Shown in pieces: positions 57,118 to 64,000 of a stretch of DNA of 64,000 nt. The first letter of the stretch is position 1, and each line of letters begins with the position of its first letter. A model generated the notes under the pieces. The model saw nothing but the letters and a program-made list of their open reading frames with translations, was not told the origin of the DNA and made no database searches. The stretch is from Pseudocitrobacter vendiensis (GTDB lineage Bacteria; Pseudomonadota; Gammaproteobacteria; Enterobacterales; Enterobacteriaceae): the NCBI RefSeq assembly GCF_943590815.1, contig NZ_CALSBS010000003.1, forward strand, positions 248,001 to 312,000. The letters are read 5' to 3'. A program made the translations under genes and the position numbers.

Positions 57118-59732
57118 TAAGCCTGAGCGCCTGGCTGTTTGCGCCGGAAGCCTATACGCGCCTGCATGCGCGCTATCAGGGCTATCGGCGCGCGGGCGCA
57201 TCTCGTTTTAGCGCATCGCTGGGCTGCTTTTGGGTGGCGCTGGTGTGGGCGTTTATTCCGCTTGAACAGGCGAACTGGCAGCGGCTGATCGCCCGCCAGG
57301 ATGAGCTTTATCCCCATATTGACGCCCAGCGTCCGCGTCCGCTCGACCCGCTACGCTATCTGCTGCAAAGCGTGTGGCTGCTGGCGACGAAGCGGCCTGA
57401 ACCGGCTAAACGTCCTGGCTGGCGATCCCTTGCGGCGGTGCAGGGCGTGATGGGGCGCTATCATCAGTGGGTGGAGGCGATTCCGGCGAAGGTCAACGCG
57501 CGAACCGGGCACCTGGATAGCCACAAAGAGCTGGCGCACATCAACCCGAAAATCCGCCGTATTGTGCTGGGCGTGGTGGTGACGCTGTCGCTCGCGCTGG
57601 CGCTGATTTGTGTTACGCAGCCCTTTAACCCATTGTCTCAGTTCATCTTCCTGATGCTGCTGTGGGGCGTGGCGCTGCTGGTCAGACGCATTCCTGGGCG
57701 CTTCTCGGCGCTGATGCTGATTGTACTGTCGCTTACCGTTTCCTGCCGCTATATCTGGTGGCGTTATACCTCCACCCTTAACTGGAATGACCCGGTTAGC
57801 CTGGTGTGCGGACTCATTCTGCTGTTCGCTGAAACCTACGCGTGGATTGTGCTGGTGCTGGGGTATTTCCAGGTCGTCTGGCCGCTCAACCGCCAGCCCG
57901 TTCCGTTGCCAAAAGACATGAATCAGTGGCCGACGGTCGACATTTTTGTGCCAACCTACAACGAAGACCTCAATGTGGTGAAGAACACGGTCTACGCGTC
58001 GCTGGGTATCGACTGGCCGAAGGATAAAGTGTCAATCTGGATACTGGATGACGGCAACCGTCCTGAGTTTCGTCAGTTTGCGAAAGATGTCGGCGTCGAG
58101 TACGTCGCGCGTAGCACCCATGAGCATGCGAAAGCCGGGAATATCAACAATGCGCTGAAACTGGCGAAAGGCGAATTCGTGTCGATTTTCGACTGCGACC
58201 ACGTGCCTACCCGCTCCTTCCTGCAAATGACCATGGGCTGGTTCCTGAAGGATAAAAAGCTGGCGATGATGCAGACGCCACACCACTTCTTCTCGCCCGA
58301 TCCGTTTGAACGCAACCTGGGCCGCTTCCGTAAAACGCCGAACGAAGGCACGCTGTTCTACGGCCTGGTGCAGGACGGTAACGACATGTGGGATGCGACC
58401 TTCTTCTGCGGTTCCTGCGCCGTCATCCGCCGTAAACCGCTGGATGAAATTGGCGGCATTGCCGTTGAAACGGTGACGGAAGATGCGCACACCTCGCTGC
58501 GTTTGCATCGTCGCGGCTACACGTCTGCGTATATGCGCCTTCCGCAGGCGGCGGGGCTGGCGACCGAGAGTTTATCTGCGCATATTGGTCAACGTATTCG
58601 CTGGGCACGCGGAATGGTGCAAATCTTCCGTCTGGATAACCCCTTGTTTGGAAAAGGGTTAAAGTTTGCGCAACGCCTCTGTTACGTCAACGCCATGTTC
58701 CACTTCTTGTCCGGCGTGCCGCGGCTTATCTTCCTGACCGCGCCGCTCGCTTTCCTGTTGCTGCACGCCTACATCATTTACGCGCCGGCGCTGATGATTG
58801 CGCTGTTTGTGCTGCCGCACATGATCCACGCCAGCCTGACCAACTCGAAGATTCAGGGCAAATACCGCCACTCCTTCTGGAGCGAAATCTACGAAACGGT
58901 ACTGGCGTGGTATATCGCGCCGCCGACGCTGGTTGCGTTGATTAACCCGCACAAAGGCAAATTCAACGTCACTGCAAAAGGTGGGCTGGTAAAAGAGGAG
59001 TATGTCGACTGGGTGATTTCCCGGCCTTACATCTACCTTGTTTTGCTCAATCTGGTGGGTGTGGCGTTCGGTATCTGGCGCTATATGTATGGCCCGGAAG
59101 ATGAAATTCTCACCGTATGGGTGAGCCTGGTGTGGGTCTTCTACAACCTGATTATCCTCGGTGGCGCCGTCGCCGTGTCGGTTGAAAGTAAACAGGTTCG
59201 CCGCTCGCATCGCGTAGAGATCAAAATGCCTGGCGCGATTGCCCGCGAGGACGGACATCTCTTCTCCTGCACGGTGCATGATTTTTCCGACGGCGGGGTG
59301 GGGATCAAAATTAACGGTGACGCGCAGGTGCTGGAAGAGCAGAAAGTGAATCTGCTGCTTAAGCGTGGTCAGCAGGAGTACGTCTTCCCGACGCAGGTGG
59401 TGCGCGTGATTGGCAACGAAGTCGGTCTGAAGCTGCTACCGATGACCACCCGTCAGCATATCGATTTTGTTCAATGTACTTTCGCGCGCGCCGATACCTG
59501 GGCGCTCTGGCAGGACAGCTATCCGGAAGATAAACCTCTGGAAAGTCTGCTGGATATTCTCAAGCTCGGTTTCCGGGGCTACCGCCATCTGGCGGAATTT
59601 GCTCCACCGTTTGCAAAAGTAATTTTCCGTACGCTCACTTCGCTGGTGGCCTGGGTGGCTTCTTTTGTCCCGCGTCGTCCTGAGCGTGAAGCTGTGCAGC
59701 CGCACTCACAGCCGGTTATGGCTCAACAATAA
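57114..59732 (+). CDS. bcsA: Cellulose synthase catalytic subunit BcsA
   Basis: An 872-residue inner membrane glycosyltransferase, the E. coli length. Eight or more helices flank a GT2 domain with DDG (near 305), FDCDH, VTEDAHTSL and the QRIRW product-site motif. The C-terminal PilZ domain (about 690-790) has RRSHRVE and DFSDGGVGIKI, the cyclic-di-GMP-binding pair. It polymerises UDP-glucose to cellulose and pushes the chain to BcsB. Thirteen bases precede bcsB. Confidence 0.98.
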   Translation: MISLSAWLFAPEAYTRLHARYQGYRRAGASRFSASLGCFWVALVWAFIPLEQANWQRLIARQDELYPHIDAQRPRPLDPLRYLLQSVWLLATKRPEPAKRPGWRSLAAVQGVMGRYHQWVEAIPAKVNARTGHLDSHKELAHINPKIRRIVLGVVVTLSLALALICVTQPFNPLSQFIFLMLLWGVALLVRRIPGRFSALMLIVLSLTVSCRYIWWRYTSTLNWNDPVSLVCGLILLFAETYAWIVLVLGYFQVVWPLNRQPVPLPKDMNQWPTVDIFVPTYNEDLNVVKNTVYASLGIDWPKDKVSIWILDDGNRPEFRQFAKDVGVEYVARSTHEHAKAGNINNALKLAKGEFVSIFDCDHVPTRSFLQMTMGWFLKDKKLAMMQTPHHFFSPDPFERNLGRFRKTPNEGTLFYGLVQDGNDMWDATFFCGSCAVIRRKPLDEIGGIAVETVTEDAHTSLRLHRRGYTSAYMRLPQAAGLATESLSAHIGQRIRWARGMVQIFRLDNPLFGKGLKFAQRLCYVNAMFHFLSGVPRLIFLTAPLAFLLLHAYIIYAPALMIALFVLPHMIHASLTNSKIQGKYRHSFWSEIYETVLAWYIAPPTLVALINPHKGKFNVTAKGGLVKEEYVDWVISRPYIYLVLLNLVGVAFGIWRYMYGPEDEILTVWVSLVWVFYNLIILGGAVAVSVESKQVRRSHRVEIKMPGAIAREDGHLFSCTVHDFSDGGVGIKINGDAQVLEEQKVNLLLKRGQQEYVFPTQVVRVIGNEVGLKLLPMTTRQHIDFVQCTFARADTWALWQDSYPEDKPLESLLDILKLGFRGYRHLAEFAPPFAKVIFRTLTSLVAWVASFVPRRPEREAVQPHSQPVMAQQ

Positions 59733-59745
59733 TGATGATTACACG

Positions 59746-62058
59746 ATGAAAAGAAAACTCTCCTGGATTTGTGCAGTGGCGATGGGAATGGGCAGCTTGC
59801 TGCCTGCGACAACCTGGTCTGAACCGACGACCGCAACGCCGGTTATGCCGCCTGCTCAGGAGAGCGCGACGACGCCTGCTGCTGCGCCGTCCGATGCCTC
59901 GCCGGTGGTGGTGGAAAGCGTGCCATCGCGTGATGTCAAACTTACCTTCGCGCAAATTGCGCCGCCGCCGGGCAGCATGGTGCTGCGCGGAGCGAATCCC
60001 AATGGCTCCATTGAATTCGGTATGCGCAGTGATGAAGTTGTGTCGAAGGCCTTGCTGAATCTCACCTATACGCCTTCGCCGTCGCTTCAGCCGGTGCTGT
60101 CGCAACTGAAGGTGTACCTGAACGAAGAGCTGATGGATGTGCTGCCGGTCACCAAAGAGCAACTGGGGAAAAAGGTCAGCGCGCAGATCCCTATCGACCC
60201 GCTCTATATCACCGATTTTAACCGCGTGCGCCTGGAGTTTGTCGGCCACTATCGCGACGTCTGTGAAAACCCGGCTAACAGCACCGTCTGGCTGGATGTA
60301 GGCCGCAACAGTTCGCTGGATTTGACCTATCAGGCGCTGAATGTGCGTAACGATCTGTCGCACTTCCCGGTGCCGTTCTTCGATGCCCGCGACAATCGTC
60401 CGCTCACTTTGCCTATCGTGTTTGCGGCGACGCCGGATCTGCAACAGCAGCAGGCGGCGGGCATTGTCGCCTCGTGGTTTGGTTCGCGTGCAGGCTGGCG
60501 TGGGCAGACCTTCCCGGTCAGCTACAACACGCTACCGGATAAAAATGCCATTGTTTTTGCCACCAACGACAAGCGTCCTGACTTCCTGCGCGATCATCCG
60601 GCGGTAAAAGCCCCGACTATCGAAATGATCAATCACCCGGACAATCCTTACGTCAAGCTGCTGGTGATCATGGGCCGTGACGATAAAGATCTGTTGATGG
60701 CGGCGAAGGGCATTGCTCAGGGCAATATCTTGTTCCGTGGCGACAGCGTGGTGGTGGACGATGTAAAACCGCTGCTGGCGCGTGTGCCATACGATGCGCC
60801 GAACTGGGTGCGTACTGACCGCGCGGTCACTTTTGGTGAGCTGAAAACTTACGAGCAACAGCTGCAATCTACCGGGCTGGAACCGGCGTCCATTAACGTG
60901 GCGCTGAACCTGCCGCCGGATCTCTACCTGCTGCGCAGCAACGGTATCGATATGGATCTCAAATATCGCTTTACCATGCCTGCGGTGAAAGACAGTTCGC
61001 GAATGGATATCAGCCTGAACGATCAGTTCTTACAGTCGTTTAATCTTAACAGCACCCAGGAAGTGAGCAGCCTGCTGCTGCGTCTGCCGGTATTGCAGGG
61101 ATTGGTTGACGGTAAAAACGAAGTGACTATTCCGGCCCTGCGTCTGGGTGCAATGAACCAGTTACGTTTCGACTTCCAGTATATGAACCCGATGCCGGGC
61201 GGCTCGATCGACAACTGTATTACCTTCCAGCCTGTGCAGAACCATGTGGTGATTGGCGACGACTCGACGATCGACTTCTCTAACTATTATCACTTCCTGG
61301 CGATGCCGGACCTGCGCGCGTTTGCCAACGCGGGCTTCCCGTTCAGCCGCATGGCCGATCTTTCTGATACCACCGTGGTGATGCCGAAAACGCCGACCGT
61401 TGAACAGGTGACCACGTTGCTGAATACCGTCGGCGAGATGGGCGCACAAACCGGTTTCCCGGCGATGAACGTGACCCTGGCCGACGAAAGTAGCGACATT
61501 CAGGGCAAAGATACCGACTTGCTGCTGATTGGCTCCATTCCGCAAAAACTGAAAAACGACAAGCAGATTGACCTGCTGGTTGAAGCCACGAAGAGCTGGG
61601 TGAAAACGCCGCTGCGTCATCATGAGCTGCCGAGCATCTATCTCGATGAAAACGAACGTAAACCGAACGTGCAGACGGACGTCACCTCATCCGGCCCGAT
61701 GGCGGCGATAGTCGGCTTCCAGTCGCCGTATAACGATCAACGCAGCGTGGTTGCGCTGCTGGCAGATAGCCCGCGCGGTTATGAACTGCTGAACGGTGCG
61801 CTGAACGACAGCGGCAAGCGCGCAGCCATGTTTGGTTCTGTTTCTGTTATTCGCGAATCGGGCGTGAACAGCCTGCGCGTGGGCGATGTGTACTACGTCG
61901 GTCACCTGCCATGGTTCGAGCGTCTGTGGTTTGCCCTCTCTAACCATCCGATTCTGCTGGCGCTGTTTGCCGCTATCAGCATCGTATTGCTGGCGTGGGT
62001 GCTGTGGCGACTGCTGCGCATTATCAGCCGCCGTCGACTGGACCCTGAAGACGAGTAA
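59746..62058 (+). CDS. bcsB: Cellulose synthase periplasmic subunit BcsB
   Basis: A 770-residue periplasmic protein, a little shorter than in E. coli (779) because of a shorter Pro/Ala-rich linker after the signal peptide. It has a signal peptide (to about residue 25), conserved carbohydrate-binding modules (VKLTFAQIAPPPGSMVLRG onward), and a C-terminal membrane anchor (HPILLALFAAISIVLLAWVL). It guides cellulose through the periplasm. The in-frame start at 59665 is inside bcsA and is not used. Confidence 0.97.
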   Translation: MKRKLSWICAVAMGMGSLLPATTWSEPTTATPVMPPAQESATTPAAAPSDASPVVVESVPSRDVKLTFAQIAPPPGSMVLRGANPNGSIEFGMRSDEVVSKALLNLTYTPSPSLQPVLSQLKVYLNEELMDVLPVTKEQLGKKVSAQIPIDPLYITDFNRVRLEFVGHYRDVCENPANSTVWLDVGRNSSLDLTYQALNVRNDLSHFPVPFFDARDNRPLTLPIVFAATPDLQQQQAAGIVASWFGSRAGWRGQTFPVSYNTLPDKNAIVFATNDKRPDFLRDHPAVKAPTIEMINHPDNPYVKLLVIMGRDDKDLLMAAKGIAQGNILFRGDSVVVDDVKPLLARVPYDAPNWVRTDRAVTFGELKTYEQQLQSTGLEPASINVALNLPPDLYLLRSNGIDMDLKYRFTMPAVKDSSRMDISLNDQFLQSFNLNSTQEVSSLLLRLPVLQGLVDGKNEVTIPALRLGAMNQLRFDFQYMNPMPGGSIDNCITFQPVQNHVVIGDDSTIDFSNYYHFLAMPDLRAFANAGFPFSRMADLSDTTVVMPKTPTVEQVTTLLNTVGEMGAQTGFPAMNVTLADESSDIQGKDTDLLLIGSIPQKLKNDKQIDLLVEATKSWVKTPLRHHELPSIYLDENERKPNVQTDVTSSGPMAAIVGFQSPYNDQRSVVALLADSPRGYELLNGALNDSGKRAAMFGSVSVIRESGVNSLRVGDVYYVGHLPWFERLWFALSNHPILLALFAAISIVLLAWVLWRLLRIISRRRLDPEDE

Positions 62059-62064
62059 GCCGTG

Positions 62065-63171
62065 ATGAAAAGCGTACGCTGGATAGTTTTGCTGTTAGCG
62101 CTGGGCACGATGATACAGGCCCAGGCGGCCTGTAACTGGCCTGCCTGGGATCAGTTCAAAAAAGACTATATCAGTGCCGAAGGGCGCGTTATCGACCCGA
62201 GCGATGCGCGCAAAATTACTACCTCCGAAGGGCAGAGCTATGCGCTGTTCTTCGCGCTGGCGGCCAACGATCGCGAAACGTTCGGCAAATTGTTCGACTG
62301 GACGCAGAACAACCTGGCGCAGGGTGACCTGAAAAGCACGCTGCCCGCCTGGCTGTGGGGCAAGAAAGACGACAACGCATGGACGGTGCTGGATACCAAC
62401 TCCGCATCCGATTCTGATGTCTGGATCGCCTGGTCGCTGCTGGAAGCCGGTCGTCTGTGGAAGAACGCGAACTATACCGAAACCGGGAAAGCGCTGCTCT
62501 CGCGCATTGCCCGTGAAGAGGTGGTGAACGTACCGGGGTTAGGCTCAATGCTGCTGCCGGGCAAAATTGGTTTTGCCGAGACCAGCAGCTGGCGCTTTAA
62601 CCCAAGCTACCTGCCGCCGCAACTGGCGAGTTACTTCACCCGCTTTGGCGCGCCGTGGACGACGTTGCGCGAAACCAATCAGCGCCTGCTGATGGAAACA
62701 GCCCCGAAAGGCTATTCGCCGGACTGGGTGAATTACGAGAAAGGCAAGGGCTGGCAGAAGCAGAGTAAAACGCCGCTGGTGGGCAGCTATGACGCCATCC
62801 GCGTCTATTTATGGGTGGGCATGATGCATAACAGCGACCCGCAAAAAGCCCGTCTGTTAACCCGATTTAAAGCGATGGCGGCGCAGACCGCTCGCGAAGG
62901 CGTTCCGCCGGAAAAAGTCGACACACTGACTGGCAAAGTGACCGGCAATGGCCCGGTGGGCTTCTCCGCCTCGCTGCTGCCGTTCCTGCAGGATCGTGAC
63001 GCGCAAGCCGTTCAGCGTCAGCGCGTGGCCGACAATTTCCCTGGCGCAGACGCCTATTACAGCTATGTCCTGACCCTCTTTGGCCAGGGCTGGGACCAAC
63101 ACCGTTTTCGCTTCAGCGCCCGCGGTGAATTACTACCTGACTGGGGCCAGGAATGCGCAAGTTCACACTAA
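62065..63171 (+). CDS. bcsZ: Periplasmic endoglucanase BcsZ (GH8)
   Basis: A 368-residue glycoside hydrolase family 8 cellulase, the E. coli length counting from the ATG at 62065; a GTG directly before it (62062) is the alternative. Signal peptide to about residue 22 (QAQA|ACNW). The catalytic acid is E55 in TTSEGQSYA, and [20 protein letters not shown] contains the Asp partner. It trims cellulose in the periplasm. It overlaps bcsC by 19 bases. Confidence 0.97.
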   Translation: MKSVRWIVLLLALGTMIQAQAACNWPAWDQFKKDYISAEGRVIDPSDARKITTSEGQSYALFFALAANDRETFGKLFDWTQNNLAQGDLKSTLPAWLWGKKDDNAWTVLDTNSASDSDVWIAWSLLEAGRLWKNANYTETGKALLSRIAREEVVNVPGLGSMLLPGKIGFAETSSWRFNPSYLPPQLASYFTRFGAPWTTLRETNQRLLMETAPKGYSPDWVNYEKGKGWQKQSKTPLVGSYDAIRVYLWVGMMHNSDPQKARLLTRFKAMAAQTAREGVPPEKVDTLTGKVTGNGPVGFSASLLPFLQDRDAQAVQRQRVADNFPGADAYYSYVLTLFGQGWDQHRFRFSARGELLPDWGQECASSH

Positions 63172-64000
63172 GTTTACTCACTCTCTCTTTAGGTATTACG
63201 CTGGCTCCGGCGAGTTACGCCGCGCCCTCAGCGCAGGAACAATTGCTTAATCAGGTGCGGTTGGGGGAATCCAGCAAGCGCGAAGATATCGTGCAGCAGT
63301 CGTTGTATCGCCTGGAGCTGATCGACCCGAATAATCCGCAGGTGCTTGCTGCGCGGTTGCGTTACATGCTGCGTCAGGGCGATACCGCCGGGGCGCAAAA
63401 ACAGCTTGAACGACTAAAAAGCCTCGCGCCCAATTCAACGGAATACAACGCTTCGCGTACAGAGCTTTTGTTGAATTCAGCGGAAGGTCGCCAGGCGCTG
63501 CAACAGGCGCGTCTGCTGGCGACCACCGGTCACGCAGACGAAGCCATCGCAGCCTATGAGAAAGCGTTTAACGGCCCGCCGCCGGATGGAGATTACGCGG
63601 TGGAGTATTGGGCCACGGCGCTGAAAATCCCGGCGCGGCACAATGACGCGGTGACACGTTTACAGGCGCTCAATAAACAGATGCCGGGCAACGTCACCTT
63701 GCAATCCACCCTGGCGCGCACCCTGCTGGCGGATAACCGTCGTGACGACGCGTTTGCCGTACTGGAACAGATGGCGAAATCGTCCAACGGGCGCAATGAA
63801 GCGGGCGATGTCTGGTTCAACGCCATTAAGGATCAGCCGCCGAGCCAGGCGAGCGTCCAGTCGCTTCAGCGTTTCCTGCAAATTTTCACAACCGGTGAGC
63901 AGGCGGATAACGCCCGTGGATTGTTGGCGGATCAACAGAAAACCCTGTCTGACCCAACCGTTCGCGCGAAGAGTGAAGCCGCTGCTGCGCTGGCGTCGGG
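63153..64000 (+). CDS. bcsC: Cellulose export protein BcsC, 5-prime part only
   Basis: An open frame of 282 codons running off the right edge; the full protein in E. coli has about 1150 residues. The signal peptide ([19 protein letters not shown], cleavage near SYA|APS) is followed by TPR-like helical repeats ([20 protein letters not shown], then [15 protein letters not shown]). The missing C-terminal part would be the outer membrane barrel. It starts inside bcsZ. Confidence 0.95.
   Translation, partial: MRKFTLSLLTLSLGITLAPASYAAPSAQEQLLNQVRLGESSKREDIVQQSLYRLELIDPNNPQVLAARLRYMLRQGDTAGAQKQLERLKSLAPNSTEYNASRTELLLNSAEGRQALQQARLLATTGHADEAIAAYEKAFNGPPPDGDYAVEYWATALKIPARHNDAVTRLQALNKQMPGNVTLQSTLARTLLADNRRDDAFAVLEQMAKSSNGRNEAGDVWFNAIKDQPPSQASVQSLQRFLQIFTTGEQADNARGLLADQQKTLSDPTVRAKSEAAAALAS

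Overview
The window is chromosomal DNA of a member of the Enterobacteriaceae. Its gene order (yiaK/yiaJ, ysaA, avtA, malS, bax, xylRHGF/xylAB, wecH, ysaB, glyQS, hokA, cspA, yiaG, yiaF, ghrB, yiaD, bisC, yiaC-tag, yhjY, yhjX, eptB, proK tRNA, dppABCDF, ldr, bcsGFE/bcsRQABZC) is collinear with the 79-81 min region of E. coli, and most proteins are close in length and sequence to their E. coli counterparts as recalled. It is not E. coli K-12: accessory genes sit at several junctions, and some K-12 genes (yiaA, yhjV) are missing. The sequence does not fix the genus; a Citrobacter/Enterobacter-like relative is plausible.

Layout. 0-5.4 kb: the end of a 2,3-diketogulonate operon (yiaK, yiaL and an uncharacterised DUF4862 gene), its divergent IclR regulator yiaJ, the ferredoxin-like ysaA and avtA. 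5.5-10.7 kb: malS and bax, then an accessory divergent pair (LysR regulator and a secreted metallo-beta-lactamase-fold protein that has lost its metal-binding motif). 10.7-19 kb: the complete xylose locus, with xylFGH-xylR and xylAB transcribed divergently from one control region. 19-25.5 kb: yiaB-like, wecH, an ERIC element, ysaB, glyQS, the hok/sok toxin locus, cspA with its long cold-shock leader, and yiaG. 25.7-37 kb is the main accessory region. It holds an aromatic-acid transporter whose promoter carries two PcaR/PcaU-type operators, yiaF, an AT-rich two-gene operon pairing a PTS EIICB permease with a PHP-domain (CehA/McbA-type) metallohydrolase, and a full 2-ketogluconate operon (ptxS, kguE, kguK, kguT). 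The resident ghrB appears to serve as the last gene (kguD) of that operon. 37-45.6 kb: yiaD, bisC, yiaC-tag, yhjY, yhjX (with three phased YpdB-type repeats), eptB and tRNA-Pro(CGG). 46-52.5 kb: the dipeptide permease dppABCDF and a 35-codon ldr toxin gene with its antisense RNA. 52.5-64 kb: the cellulose locus bcsEFG facing bcsRQABZC, with bcsC cut by the right edge.

The genes mostly serve sugar, sugar-acid and peptide uptake: xylose, maltodextrin, 2-ketogluconate, diketogulonate, an unknown PTS substrate, an aromatic acid and dipeptides. Cellulose and lipopolysaccharide modification come next. In several operons a stem-loop follows the first, high-demand gene (xylF|xylG, xylA|xylB, dppA|dppB). 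Two members of one palindromic repeat family, with terminal inverted repeats and tandem internal units, lie inside the kgu operon and beside proK.

The best candidate for an undescribed system is the PTS EIICB plus PHP-hydrolase operon at 28.6-31.6 kb. The DUF4862 gene of the diketogulonate operon and the degenerate metallo-beta-lactamase-fold protein follow. All calls rest on reading the sequence and on remembered family knowledge; no search was run.
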